A DNA stretch of 64,000 bases from Lichenicoccus roseus (lineage in GTDB: Bacteria; Pseudomonadota; Alphaproteobacteria; Acetobacterales; Acetobacteraceae). Made by a program: the position numbers and the translations under genes. Location of the stretch: the NCBI RefSeq assembly GCF_005844085.1, contig NZ_VCDI01000011.1, forward strand, positions 1-64,000. The letters run 5' to 3'. The notes under the pieces were generated by a model. It saw nothing but the letters and a program-made list of their open reading frames with translations. It had not been told where the DNA came from and searched no databases. How positions within the stretch are numbered: the stretch's first letter is position 1; each line of letters opens with the position of its first letter. Of this stretch, positions 8,847 to 17,903 are shown one piece after another.

Positions 8847-9467
8847 TCAGGGGTCCGGCACGACGAGGCTGACCTTCAGGTCGTTCAGAACCGTCGCAAG
8901 TCCTGTTGCAGCGATCAACTTCCCAGTCTGAACCACCCTCAGCTTCTCGACGGAACGATCGAACACCGCTAGGTTCGTGTGCCCATTGAGCCTCGACGGA
9001 TAGATGATCCCGTCCGGCTCCTCCGGGTGCTCGTGGAAGGCTAACGACCAAGCTCGGGCAAGCCTCTGGTTTGAGGCCTTCGCGACGTCGGTCGGAACAC
9101 CCATGACGACGCCGCCGTCATCACGAAGATCGACCGTCCAAAGCGGTGCAGCAACCTCGATTACCGCATAATGGCGAGCGTAAAGCTCAGCCTCTTCCAT
9201 CGGTAGATCCCCGATGGCACCATCGCGCTGATCCCGCAGTACCGCCTCAAGGAAACAGACCTTCAGCGTTTCCCCCAGATATACTAACCCGAACCGGCTG
9301 GCGGCGACACGCCGCCTTGGATCGCTGAAGCGGCTCGGCGTCTTGCCGAAGCCGATGGGATCCGGATACCGGCCCAGGTAGATGCGACTGAAGCGCTGGC
9401 CGACGGGCACCTTATAGATTCGAAGGTCGGTCTCCGCAAAGCGGCGGGACGGGAGGACCGCCGCCAT
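8847..9467 (-). CDS. RES-domain toxin
   Basis: The 206-residue protein carries a RES domain: GQRFSRIYLGRYPDPIGFGKTPSRFSDP (residues 23-50), then LVYLGETLKVCFLEAVLRD with the conserved Tyr and Glu, and a C-terminal GIIYPSRLNGHTNLAVFDR with the Ser/Asn motif. Known RES toxins (for example MbcT, Res) act on NAD+. The ATG begins directly after the stop of the upstream gene with no spacing, the usual arrangement with the antitoxin first. Likely autoregulated by the antitoxin-toxin complex. Confidence 0.85.
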   Translation of the reverse strand: MAAVLPSRRFAETDLRIYKVPVGQRFSRIYLGRYPDPIGFGKTPSRFSDPRRRVAASRFGLVYLGETLKVCFLEAVLRDQRDGAIGDLPMEEAELYARHYAVIEVAAPLWTVDLRDDGGVVMGVPTDVAKASNQRLARAWSLAFHEHPEEPDGIIYPSRLNGHTNLAVFDRSVEKLRVVQTGKLIAATGLATVLNDLKVSLVVPDP

Positions 9468-10226
9468 TCAGCGCAAATCTCTCCCGATGCTTTCAGCGGC
9501 CTCCAGTGCAGCCTTGGCCCTCCCACGCTCGAGAGCCTCGCGCCCGCTCAATCCGTCGAGTTGGCCATGCGGCTGCACAAGGAACCGATAAACCGCCCAC
9601 GGGCCGCCCAGCAACTCGTGGAGGGTCACTAGTTCGGTATAGGGCCTGCCTTCGGTGTCGAGCTGCCAGACCGGGAAACGATAGCCGCGCTTTGCACCGT
9701 CAAGGCCAAGAACCTGGCCGTTCTGGCGCTTCGAGTTGACGGTCACACGGCTTGTACCGAGCGTCTTGGCGAACGCGTCGGCGCTCAGCATGTCGTCGTG
9801 GCTCAGGATCTCGGCGGCCCGAAGGCGCCCGCGCTGGCGTGCCGCGGCGAGAGCCGCTTCGAGCTCGGCATCGGGAGCCGCGGCCACCACCGCCGGATCA
9901 CGTGCGGCAACGGCATCCTCGACGGCCGAGACGACCGTCGCCCCACGAGCGTCCACCTCAACCCGGAAGCTGACGCGTCGACCGGCGGTTCGGCTCCTGG
10001 CGATCGCTTCTCCATAGCTCTGGAGAAGCACCCCTACCTGCTTGGAGCGGCTGATGAGCATCCTGGAAGCATTTTTCGGAACAGTCAGCTTGAAGCCGTC
10101 TGCACCCGCGGACAGGGTCTGATCCGGACCGACAAGCATGGCGGTCGCGGTCGACGCCTTGCCAGCCCGCCGGTCCCGCTGATCGGCTCCGCTGGAAGCG
10201 CGCGAACTAGACTTTGGAGCTGCCAT
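9468..10226 (-). CDS. RES-partner antitoxin (Xre/MbcA/ParS-like)
   Basis: The gene ends exactly where the RES toxin starts, which identifies it as the antitoxin. The C-terminal ~110 residues contain an HTH-like segment (AEILSHDDMLSADAFAKTLG then SRVTVNSKRQNG) and a MbcA/ParS-like toxin-binding part (PYTELVTLHELLGGPWAVYRFL). The N-terminal ~140 residues are an unusual extension with an SKQVGVLLQSYGEAIARSR helix, making it longer than the usual 130-160-residue antitoxins. The ATG at 10226 has GGAGG seven bases upstream; a TTG at 10232 also fits. Confidence 0.75.
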   Translation of the reverse strand: MAAPKSSSRASSGADQRDRRAGKASTATAMLVGPDQTLSAGADGFKLTVPKNASRMLISRSKQVGVLLQSYGEAIARSRTAGRRVSFRVEVDARGATVVSAVEDAVAARDPAVVAAAPDAELEAALAAARQRGRLRAAEILSHDDMLSADAFAKTLGTSRVTVNSKRQNGQVLGLDGAKRGYRFPVWQLDTEGRPYTELVTLHELLGGPWAVYRFLVQPHGQLDGLSGREALERGRAKAALEAAESIGRDLR

Positions 10227-10390
10227 GTCCAACCTCCATCAAGAACCCTATGTAGGCAATTTCGATAAGTTGGTCAAGTTGGTAAGGAATCGCCGGTAAC
10301 CCGCCCCAGAGACCTCTCCCGCCCCGGGCGACGGGAGATCCAGACAGACCTATTTTACGACTACCGTACCAACGTTGCGTCCTGCCCTGC

Positions 10391-10845
10391 ATGGCTGGAC
10401 TGGTTGCGCAGGATGTGCGGGCGCTCGCGAGTTGGCTGGATCAGCAGCAGCAGCTCGGTCGAGACGTGTTTGGCCGCGGCATGCCAGAGCCGGCGCATGC
10501 CGCGCAGGGCGATCAGGCGGCGCTGGACCGCATTGAATTCGTGTTGGCATGTATCCCCGCCTCTTCGGCGAAGATTGGTCGCGAGCGCCTCTTGAGCAGG
10601 AGGCTGTCTACCTTCCCGGTGCCATGGACCTGTTTTCAGTCAAGGAAGCCCGCGAGCGTGTGCGATGCTGCTTGGCGGAGCGGGAGCAGGAGCAGGAGCA
10701 GGAGCAGCCGGCTCATTGAGTTAGGCACCGCTTGGCCTGGGCTACCACGCTCCTGGCGCGTCTTGAGATGGCCAAGCAGGGTGAATTGCTCGTGGACGCA
10801 GACACGGCGGTTGCTTTGCCAAGCTTCCGACAGGTCGGGCTAGGC
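10391..10845 (+). pseudogene. ScpA-like gene relic
   Basis: Three pieces in different frames align in order with the intact ScpA-like protein of this window (41869-42762). VRALASWLDQQQQLGRDVF matches its AAADWLERRQQLGLQVW; MDLFSVKEARERVRCCLAE matches its VPVSIARIRERLAVLP; and AWATTLLARLEMAKQGELLV matches its VASTFAASLELARDGQLTL. Frameshifts separate the pieces, and a GAGCAG tandem repeat at about 10683-10708 marks the damaged zone. The 5' half is missing. This is a second, dead copy of the module gene. Confidence 0.65.
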
Positions 10846-10849
10846 TGCA

Positions 10850-11203
10850 TTGCCATGGATAGCCATTTCCCCATGAAAATCCGTGGTGTAACTTCGAAAC
10901 CGAGGTGCTCGTAGAAGCCGGCCACCCTAGTCTTCGATTTGCGAACCAGTAGCTGGACTTTTACGACACCGCGCTGCCGCAGCCATTCTTCCGCCGCCTA
11001 AACCATCTGTCGCCCAATGCCGATCTCGCGCGAGTCGTGCGAGCAGGCGACGTAATTGAGCCAGCTCCGATGGCCGTCACGCCCAACCATGACGCTGCCC
11101 GTTATGCGCCCTCCCTCATCCTCTCGAACCAGCACCTCCGAATACGCGCCGGCCATCGCAAACCGAAAATCCGCGCTCGGGTCATTGTAGCACGCGACCA
11201 GCG
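10850..11203 (-). pseudogene. GNAT acetyltransferase fragment
   Basis: The C-terminal half of a GNAT fold is readable on the minus strand. SWLNYVACSHDSREIGIGRQMV carries an acetyl-CoA loop variant, then an in-frame stop, then WLRQRGVVKVQLLVRKSKTRVAGFYEHLGF, the typical last strand/helix ending AGFYEHLGFEV. The N-terminus is cut by the IS5-type remnant at about 11204. Substrate not deducible. Confidence 0.6.
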
Positions 11204-11412
11204 ACCACCTGACTTCAGCACGTGCACGATGCCGCTGATCACCCTGCGGTCATCAACACGTGGCACGCCCCGGGACTTGCGCGGCAAGAGCGGCGCCAGA
11301 CGCTTCCATTGCCGCTCGCTCAGCCAGAACTCCGTCACCATCCGCGCCTCCACATCACGAGGAGCGAATCACAGACCGCGGCTGTCGGGAATCCCGCTAA
11401 TGGGTCCGAACC
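11204..11412 (-). mobile_element. IS5-type (IS427-like) remnant A
   Basis: Only the 5' end of the transposase survives: MVTEFWLSERQWKRLAPLLP up to LKSGGRW, nearly identical to the copies at 34.8, 43.8 and 46 kb. The outer end near 11400 reads GGGTCCGAACCC, matching the terminal sequences of those copies. The rest of the element is deleted. It sits between a GNAT fragment and an arginase-family fragment, so it marks a deletion junction. Confidence 0.75.
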
Positions 11413-11669
11413 CAGGTGGATATAAATCCACCGCCCAACGATAGCTTGTCGGAGCCGTTGCTCTAAGGCTGGCCCGATCGAGACGAGGGTGATTTGTCCA
11501 ACGTCGACCCGCGTTTGTTCGCTAGGATCGAGGTCGCGAGCGCTGACGAGAACAATGTTAGCCAGGTTCAGCCCGTCACCAAAGCCAGTTTCCCATTCGC
11601 CAGCTGCACCGGTCATGACCATGCCCCTTCGCGCGATCATCAGCTCGGTCGGGTCAGCGTCGACTAAGC
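11413..11669 (-). pseudogene. arginase/ureohydrolase-family fragment
   Basis: Minus-strand reading gives LVDADPTELMIARRGMVMTG, then AAGEWETGFGDGLNLANIVL, then VSARDLDPSEQTRVDVG. This fits the middle of arginase-fold ureohydrolases, where an LVGARDLDP-like strand and a YVHLDCDVLD metal motif occur; here the frame breaks off at WIYIHL against the IS remnant. It begins directly behind the permease gene stop on the same strand, so it may once have been the fourth gene of the hydantoinase operon. Both ends are missing. Confidence 0.55.
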
Positions 11670-11673
11670 TCCA

Positions 11674-13164
11674 TCAGGCCGCGTCCCCGGCGACCCTGCG
11701 GCTCGCGTTGGGTTCGGGCGCCGCTAACAGGTGGGCCAACGTCGCGTAGGCGCTGGCGCCGACGATGATGCCGATGAACCACGAGAACGCGCCGAGCATC
11801 GACAGCGCTGGGATGACGTTGCCGATCAGCGCGGCGGTGCCCCCCAGCAGGAATGCAATGATGCCGGTAAAATTCCAGCCCTCGGTCGCACGGTAGCGTC
11901 CGGAGTAGGTGTACAGCTCTGCAACGGCGAGATGCTGGCGGCGCACCAGGTAGAAGTCTGCCAGCATGATCCCGGTGACCGGTCCGAGCAAGCCGCCGAT
12001 GGCGCCGAGCACCTTGAAGATGCTGTCCGCGTCCTTGAACCAGAGCCACGGCGCGAACAGCAACCCAATCCCCAGGACAAGCAGCGACGCCGACCGGAAA
12101 TTCAGCCGCGCCGGCATCAGGTTCACCAGGTCGTACGCCGCCGGCATGATATTGGCGGCAACGTTTACAGAAAGGGTCGCGATGATGATCGTGGCCCCGC
12201 CCAGCAGCAGCACCCACGGCTGATGCAGCGCCAGCAGCAGCGCCACCGGATCCCAGATCGGATGGCCGAACTTCAGGATCGTCGCCGACGTGGTGATCAC
12301 GCTCATGGCGGTGAATACCACCGCGGTGATCGGCAGCCCGACGAGTTGCCCGATCACCTGGTCGCGCTCGGACCGCACGAAGCGCGAGAGGTCCGGGATA
12401 TTGACCGCAAAGGTGGACCAGATCCCGATCATGCCGGTGACGCCGACGGCAAAGGTCAGCCACGCATGCGCGCCATGCAGCCGCGACGGCTGGTCGAACA
12501 GCGGCCCCGGCCCGTGCGCCACATGCAGGCCCCAGGCGGTCGCCAGTATACCGACGACGATTACCAGCGGCCCCGCGACCAGCTCGAAGTTCCGGATCCG
12601 GTGCACGCCGTGCGAGACGATCCAGGCGTGCAGGACCCAGAACATCGCCACCGCCAGCCAGCCTTTCAACGGCATGCCCAGGATCGGGGTGGTGAGGTGC
12701 GCCCAGGCCGGGAACAACGTGCCCAGCACCGCATCGATCGCCATGCTGCCGGCATAGCCCTGCACCGCGAACCAGAAGATCGCGCAGAAGCCGCGCAGCA
12801 CGACCGGGATCTGCGCGCCGCGTGGCCCGAACGACGACCGGATCAGCACGCAGAACGGCACCCCGTACCGCGTGCCCGGCCGCGCGTTGAACCACATCGC
12901 CAGGAACAGCAGCACGTACGCGACCGCCACCGCGGCCAGCGACTGCACCGCGTTCAACCCGAGCGCCATCAATCCGGCGGCGGCCTCGTACGCAACGACA
13001 TTGTGCACCATGCCCATCCAGACCGTGGACATGTTGACCCAGCTCCAGTCGCGCCGCGATGCGGGAACCGGTGCCAGATCCTCGTTGTAGAGGCCGGGAT
13101 CCGGAGCGGCTGCTCCGGTGCCGAAGTCTAGTCCATAGGCGGGGTCTGCGCTGGCGCCAGCCAT
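11674..13164 (-). CDS. NCS1-family nucleobase/hydantoin permease
   Basis: From the ATG at 13164 (GGAAGG ahead of it) the protein is 496 aa with about twelve hydrophobic segments, the size and pattern of NCS1 carriers such as Mhp1 hydantoin, allantoin and cytosine permeases. Family features are YNEDLAPVPASRRDWSWVNM at the N-terminus and GVTGMIGIWSTFAVNIPDLSRF in the middle. It should import a heterocyclic ureide or pyrimidine with Na+ or H+. It is the third gene of a minus-strand run after hydantoinase and carbamoyl amidohydrolase, and has its own operator-like palindrome at 13208. Confidence 0.88.
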   Translation of the reverse strand: MAGASADPAYGLDFGTGAAAPDPGLYNEDLAPVPASRRDWSWVNMSTVWMGMVHNVVAYEAAAGLMALGLNAVQSLAAVAVAYVLLFLAMWFNARPGTRYGVPFCVLIRSSFGPRGAQIPVVLRGFCAIFWFAVQGYAGSMAIDAVLGTLFPAWAHLTTPILGMPLKGWLAVAMFWVLHAWIVSHGVHRIRNFELVAGPLVIVVGILATAWGLHVAHGPGPLFDQPSRLHGAHAWLTFAVGVTGMIGIWSTFAVNIPDLSRFVRSERDQVIGQLVGLPITAVVFTAMSVITTSATILKFGHPIWDPVALLLALHQPWVLLLGGATIIIATLSVNVAANIMPAAYDLVNLMPARLNFRSASLLVLGIGLLFAPWLWFKDADSIFKVLGAIGGLLGPVTGIMLADFYLVRRQHLAVAELYTYSGRYRATEGWNFTGIIAFLLGGTAALIGNVIPALSMLGAFSWFIGIIVGASAYATLAHLLAAPEPNASRRVAGDAA

Positions 13165-13207
13165 GGTGATGCCCTTCCCAGGTGTGCCGGCCAAATCGGC
13201 CCAGGCA

Positions 13208-13220
13208 CTGGTCGGACCAG
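13208..13220. promoter_or_regulatory. FadR-type GntR operator candidate 1
   Basis: The perfect 13-base palindrome CTGGTCGGACCAG fits the FadR-subfamily consensus TNGTNNNACNA. It lies 44 bases upstream of the permease ATG, in the 79-base gap behind the amidohydrolase gene. Two further sites with the same core occur at 16216 and 26907 in the same island. Confidence 0.6.
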
Positions 13221-13243
13221 CAATGCGCGTGCCAAGTCGCTGG

Positions 13244-14500
13244 TCATCCCCCGGCCAGCGACAGCAATGTTCGCGCCAACACGCGTGCCCCCGCCGCCAG
13301 GTCGGCCGGCGATGCGAACTCGATGACATTGTGGCTCACGCCGTCGCGGCAGGGCACGAACACCATGCCCGACGGGCAAACACCCGCCGCGAACTGTGCG
13401 TCGTGGAACGCGCCCGACGGCATCCGCACATGTGAAAGCGCTTCCGCCGCCGCCGCCCGCTCCACCGCATCGACCACATTGCCCGCGAACCGCACCGGCA
13501 TGGCGCTGAACAGTTCGGTGACGCGCGCGGTCGTGCCGCTCAAGGCGCCGCGCACGGTCGCCTCGATGGCGTCGCCGATCCTGCCGAGTACGCCGGCATC
13601 GGGATGTCGCAGATCGATGGTGAAGGTGACCTGCCCCGCCACCGAGTTCAAGCTGTTCGGTGACACCGTCATGCGACCGACGGTGAAGCGCAGGATATCC
13701 TCCGGATCGCGGGTGAGTTCGTTCAGCGCGACGATCGCCCGCACCGCGTCCTGCAGCGCGTCCCGGCGCAGCCTGAGCGGCGCGGTGCCGGCATGGGCCG
13801 AAGCGCCGATGACCGTCACGCTGAACCAGCGGCTGCCCTGTATCCCGGTGACCACGCCGATCCGGCGGCCGCCCGCCTCCAGCAGCGGCCCCTGCTCGAT
13901 ATGCGCCTCGACATAACCGTGCGGAACACCGCCGAGCGGGCGACGCGGCAGGTCCTGCTCCAGGGCCAGGTGCTCGTCGAGCGCCGCGCCGAAACTGATG
14001 CCGGCCGCGTCGCGAACCTCGAGGAACCGCTCCAGCGGCGTGTGACCCGACCACGCCATGCTGCCCATGCAGCCCGGCGCGAACCGGCCGCCCTCCTCGT
14101 TGGTCCACGCCACCAGCTCGATCGGATGCGGCGTACGCAGATCCAGCGCCTGCAGCGCCGTCATCACCTCGAGCCCGGCGATCACCCCCCAGATGCCGTC
14201 GAAGCGTCCCCCGCGCGGCTGGCTGTCCATGTGGCTGCCGGTCAGCACCGCCGCCGCACCGGGCACCGTGCCCTCGCGCCGCAGCCACAGGTTGGCCGCG
14301 TCATCCACCGACACGGTGGCGCCTGCTGCATCGGCCCAGCCGATCAGCAACCGCCTCGCAGCCCGGTCGCGTTCGCCGAGGCACGGCCGGTCCACCCCGG
14401 TCCCCTCGACGGCTCCGATGGCAGCCATCTGCATCAGCCGGTCCCATTGCCGGTCGCCATCGACGGCGCGAGCGAGAGCGTCGGAAAGCCCGGAAGTCAT
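13244..14500 (-). CDS. M20-family N-carbamoyl amino acid / allantoate-type amidohydrolase
   Basis: This is a 418-residue zinc amidohydrolase of the AllC/HyuC/beta-ureidopropionase group. Metal ligands are visible in GSHMDSQPRGGRFDGIWGV (His, Asp), TNEEGGRF (Glu-Glu), EAHIEQGP (His) and SHNVIEF near the C-terminus (His). The lid domain carries GASAHAGTAPLRLRRDA. Such enzymes hydrolyse N-carbamoyl compounds, releasing CO2 and NH3, directly after ring opening by a hydantoinase. The neighbour 28 bases upstream is exactly that enzyme. Exact carbamoyl substrate unknown. Confidence 0.88.
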   Translation of the reverse strand: MTSGLSDALARAVDGDRQWDRLMQMAAIGAVEGTGVDRPCLGERDRAARRLLIGWADAAGATVSVDDAANLWLRREGTVPGAAAVLTGSHMDSQPRGGRFDGIWGVIAGLEVMTALQALDLRTPHPIELVAWTNEEGGRFAPGCMGSMAWSGHTPLERFLEVRDAAGISFGAALDEHLALEQDLPRRPLGGVPHGYVEAHIEQGPLLEAGGRRIGVVTGIQGSRWFSVTVIGASAHAGTAPLRLRRDALQDAVRAIVALNELTRDPEDILRFTVGRMTVSPNSLNSVAGQVTFTIDLRHPDAGVLGRIGDAIEATVRGALSGTTARVTELFSAMPVRFAGNVVDAVERAAAAEALSHVRMPSGAFHDAQFAAGVCPSGMVFVPCRDGVSHNVIEFASPADLAAGARVLARTLLSLAGG

Positions 14501-14528
14501 GACGTGATCCTGCAGCAGGAGGGTTGGT

Positions 14529-15971
14529 TCAGAAGGCGGCCGGCGCGTGCGGGCGCGCATGCTCGGACAGTCCCCGCACCAGGAACTTCCCCTGCCCCGG
14601 CGCGCCACGCAGCACGCCGTCCTCGATCACCACCTGCCCACGCACGATGGTCGTCACCGGCCATCCGGTGACCTCCAGCCCCTCGTACGGCGTGTAGTCC
14701 GCACCATGATGCATCAGCGACTGGCTGATCGTCACCCGCCGCTCCGGGTCCCACAACACCAGGTCGGCGTCCGAGCCTACCGCGATCGTGCCTTTGCGCG
14801 GATACAGGCCGTACATTCGCGCGTGGTTGGTCGCGGTCAGCGCCACGAAGCGGTTGAGGCTGATGCGGCCCTTCGCCACGCCTTCCGAGAACAGGATCGG
14901 CAGCCGCGTCTCGACCCCGGGAATGCCGTTCGGCACCCAGCGGAACGAAGACCGGCCCTTCAGATTGAGCTTTCCCGCCGTGTCGCGGAAACGGAACGGA
15001 CAATGATCCGACGAGAACAACTGGAACACGCCGGTCTGCAGTCCTTCCCAGCACGCCTGCTGGCTCGCCTCGTCGCGCGGCGGCGGCGAGCAGACGAACT
15101 TCGCCCCCTCCATCTCCGCACCCTCGCCATGGATGCGTCCCATGTCCGCCTCTGTGAGCACCAGATATTGCGGACACGTCTCGCCATAGATCTGCATCCC
15201 GCGCGACTGCGCCCAGCGTATCTGCTCCATGCTGTCACGGCCGGACACATGCACGATCATGATCGGGACATCGACCAGCTCCGCGAGCGAGATGGCCCGG
15301 TGCGTCGCCTCGCGCTCGACCGCGATCGGCCGCGACGGGCCATGGAAGAACGGCGCGGTCTTGCCGGCCGCTTCCAGCGTCTCGGTGAGATACCGGATGG
15401 CGTCGAAGTTCTCCGCATGCACCATCACCAGTGCACCCTGCTCGCGTGCCACTGCCATGACGCGCAGGATCTGCAGGTCGTCGAGACGCAGATCCTCGTA
15501 GGTCATGAAGACCTTGAACGAGGTGTAGCCGTCCTGCACCAGCGCCGGCAGGTCCTGCCCCAGCAACTGGTCGGTAGGATCGCTGACGATCAGGTGGAAG
15601 CCGTAATCCACATAGCACTGCCCGTCCGCCAGGGCATGGTAGTCGCGCACCGCATCGCGCAGCGCCTGCCCGCGCTGCTGCAGGGCGAATGGCAGTATCG
15701 TCGTATTGCCGCCGAACGCCGCCGACAGCGTGCCGGACTGGAAATCATCGGCCTGCACCACCTCCGGCCCACTTGGCTGCGCGATATGGACATGGCTGTC
15801 GATGCCGCCCGGCAGCACCAGCAGTCCGCTCGCGTCGATCACCCGGGCGCCGGCAGGCAGGTCGCTGCCAAGCACGACGATGCGTCCATCGCGTACGCCG
15901 ACATCACAGCGTGTCGTGTCCGAGGAGGTCACGACAGTGCCGCCACGCAGCACGAGGTCCAAGCCGTCCAT
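14529..15971 (-). CDS. D-hydantoinase / dihydropyrimidinase family amidohydrolase
   Basis: The ATG at 15971 has GGGAGGAATT in front and gives 480 residues, the usual length. Binuclear metal-site residues are present: His60 and His62 (DSHVHIAQP), the carbamylated Lys153 ([10 protein letters not shown]), His185 (VHAEN), His241 (VHVSGRD) and Asp322 (SSDHCPF). It opens cyclic ureides (hydantoins, dihydropyrimidines or related rings) to N-carbamoyl products, which the next gene can hydrolyse. The gene starts a minus-strand operon diverging from the ABC transporter, with a GntR-type palindrome between them. Confidence 0.9.
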   Translation of the reverse strand: MDGLDLVLRGGTVVTSSDTTRCDVGVRDGRIVVLGSDLPAGARVIDASGLLVLPGGIDSHVHIAQPSGPEVVQADDFQSGTLSAAFGGNTTILPFALQQRGQALRDAVRDYHALADGQCYVDYGFHLIVSDPTDQLLGQDLPALVQDGYTSFKVFMTYEDLRLDDLQILRVMAVAREQGALVMVHAENFDAIRYLTETLEAAGKTAPFFHGPSRPIAVEREATHRAISLAELVDVPIMIVHVSGRDSMEQIRWAQSRGMQIYGETCPQYLVLTEADMGRIHGEGAEMEGAKFVCSPPPRDEASQQACWEGLQTGVFQLFSSDHCPFRFRDTAGKLNLKGRSSFRWVPNGIPGVETRLPILFSEGVAKGRISLNRFVALTATNHARMYGLYPRKGTIAVGSDADLVLWDPERRVTISQSLMHHGADYTPYEGLEVTGWPVTTIVRGQVVIEDGVLRGAPGQGKFLVRGLSEHARPHAPAAF

Positions 15972-16215
15972 CCCAATTCCTCCCGGTCTTCGCCGCCGTA
16001 GCCGCTGCCGCCCCTGATGCAGGAAGCAGACCAGTGCCGTCCCGTAAACTCTGGTCTGGCCGGACAGACCGCGTTGTCGTTCCCAGTCGGCTCTTTCCTT
16101 CACGTACTTGCGTCCCAGGACAGGGCTGCCTCGTCTACTTTGTAGGCATAGCGAAGCGCAAACGCGAGCGAATGGCGCCGAAGCGAGCATTCCTCTCGTC
16201 CTGGAGCTTCACCTG

Positions 16216-16234
16216 CGACTGGTCTGACCGGTCG
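16216..16234. promoter_or_regulatory. FadR-type GntR operator candidate 2
   Basis: Arms CGACTGGTC and GACCGGTCG around a central T differ by one mismatch, and the core TGGTCTGACC matches the TGGTNNNACCA sites at 13208 and 26907. It lies in the 322-base gap between the divergent hydantoinase and substrate-binding protein genes. A looser half-site pair (AGACCAG at about 16028, CTGGTC at 16051) lies nearer the hydantoinase start. One bound repressor region could serve both promoters. Confidence 0.6.
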
Positions 16235-16293
16235 CCCTCGCTGGCACGATTCATGCTGCACCGCCTGGCATCCAATCGGCAGGGAGAATTTTC

Positions 16294-17898
16294 GTGCGTG
16301 ACAGGCTACTGGCTGCAGCGACCGTCTCCCTCTGTCTGGGCGCGACCCTCCGCGTCGGCGCACCGGCCCTGGCGCAGAGCCCGCTCAACACACTGGTCGT
16401 GGCCGGGCCGCGTACCCCAGAATCCCTCGACCAGGAATACCCGCCCACCGAGGCGACGCACGAAGCCCGGCGCAACATCTATGAGCGCCTGCTCGCCTAC
16501 GGCATGAAGCCCGGCCCGGGCGGCATCTCGGTGGAGGATTTCGGAAAGATCGAGGGCAGGCTCGCCGAAAGCTACGACCTCGCCCCCGACGACACCTCGA
16601 TCACCTTCCACCTGCGCCACGGGGTCAAGAGCAGCCTCGGCAATCCGCTCACCGCAGACGACGTCATGTGGACCTTCCAGCGCGGCTGGAACCTGAAGGC
16701 CACCTTCCACTGGTACATGACGCAGGTGCTCAAGATCACCGACCCCGACCAGGCCTTCCACAAGATCGACGACTACACCGTGCGCGTGTCGCTGCCGCAG
16801 CCCTCGCCGCTGCTGGCCCGGCTCTGGGTGAACAACGATCTCGGCATCCTGGATGCGACCGAGATGAAGAAGCACGTGACCTCCGACGACCCGTGGGGAT
16901 CGCGCTGGCTCGCGACCCACTCCGCCTCTTTCGCCCCATACGGCATCACCCAGTTCTCGCCGGGCCAGACTGTCATCTACCAGGCCAACCCGAACTACTA
17001 CCGCGGCACGCCCCACCTCGCCCGCATCGTATTTCGCGAAATGCCGAATTCCTCCAACCGGACCGCGGCGCTCGAAGCCGGCTCCGTCGATGTCGCCGAA
17101 TGGCTGCAACCGCGCGAGCTCAACCTGCTGCGGAACATGCCTGGCGTGCGCATCTGGAAGGTGTTCGGCAACTACATCGCACGCGTCGAGATGAACAATG
17201 CCAGCAAGCCGTTCACCGATGTGCGCGTCCGGCAGGCCCTGAACGACCTGGTGCCGCGCGACGAGATCCTGAAGAGCGTCTTCTTCAACACCGCCCGCAT
17301 CACCAAGAGCCCGATCTCCGAGATCTACCCGGGCTACACGCCCGCCTATTTCAACTACTCCGACGACGTCGCCAAGGCGAAGGCGCTGCTTGCGGCGGCA
17401 GGCTATCCGAACGGCTTCAAGACCACCCTGGGCTACCCGACCGGCGACGAGGTCGAGGAGGAGGTCGCGGTCATCCTGAAGACCGCCTTCGCGCGCGCCG
17501 GGGTCGATGTTGAGCTCGACAAGCTGCCGGCTTCCACCTTGGTCGAGCGCTACACCAAGGGCACGATGCCGATGTATTTCTTCCGCGACATGGCGATCGT
17601 GCCGGACGCGGCCTATGTCGCCAACCTGTGGCTGAACAGCGCGTCCCTGATCGACTACTCGCACTTCCACGATCCCGAGGTCGACAGCCTGATCAACCAG
17701 GCGCTCACCTCGACCGACGAGACCAAGCGGATCGCCGAGATGACCCGGGTGCAGCAGATCGTCATGCAGCAGGCGCCCTGGGTGTTCCTGTTCAATCCCG
17801 GCTACCAGCTCGCCACCCGCAGCACGGTGCACGGATATTCCTGGTACACGCCGAACGGCAACACCTGGTACGACTTCTCCAAGAGCGCCACGCCTTGA
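16294..17898 (+). CDS. ABC transporter substrate-binding protein (SBP_bac_5, OppA/DppA type)
   Basis: A GTG start with AGGGAG upstream gives 534 residues. A Sec signal peptide covers residues 1-28 (LLAAATVSLCLGATLRVGAP ending in ALAQ). The mature protein has the family pattern EATHEARRNIYERLLAYG, ITFHLRHGVKSSLGNPLTAD (the ligand-lobe signature) and RVRQALNDLVPRDEILK. These bind peptides, opines or other polar solutes in the periplasm. It is the first gene of an oppA-B-C-DF type operon whose members overlap or nearly touch. Ligand not deducible. Confidence 0.9.
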   Translation: MRDRLLAAATVSLCLGATLRVGAPALAQSPLNTLVVAGPRTPESLDQEYPPTEATHEARRNIYERLLAYGMKPGPGGISVEDFGKIEGRLAESYDLAPDDTSITFHLRHGVKSSLGNPLTADDVMWTFQRGWNLKATFHWYMTQVLKITDPDQAFHKIDDYTVRVSLPQPSPLLARLWVNNDLGILDATEMKKHVTSDDPWGSRWLATHSASFAPYGITQFSPGQTVIYQANPNYYRGTPHLARIVFREMPNSSNRTAALEAGSVDVAEWLQPRELNLLRNMPGVRIWKVFGNYIARVEMNNASKPFTDVRVRQALNDLVPRDEILKSVFFNTARITKSPISEIYPGYTPAYFNYSDDVAKAKALLAAAGYPNGFKTTLGYPTGDEVEEEVAVILKTAFARAGVDVELDKLPASTLVERYTKGTMPMYFFRDMAIVPDAAYVANLWLNSASLIDYSHFHDPEVDSLINQALTSTDETKRIAEMTRVQQIVMQQAPWVFLFNPGYQLATRSTVHGYSWYTPNGNTWYDFSKSATP

Positions 17899-17903
17899 CG
17901 GCA

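Noticed and set aside
10683-10708. GAGCAG tandem repeat as a functional repeat or CRISPR-like array
   Set aside because: Four short perfect units with no spacers, inside the ScpA relic; it looks like slippage damage.
11731-13131. Long plus-strand frame (466 aa) opposite the permease
   Set aside because: Rich in Arg, His, Gln and Asp with no family features. It is the antisense shadow of a GC-rich membrane protein gene.
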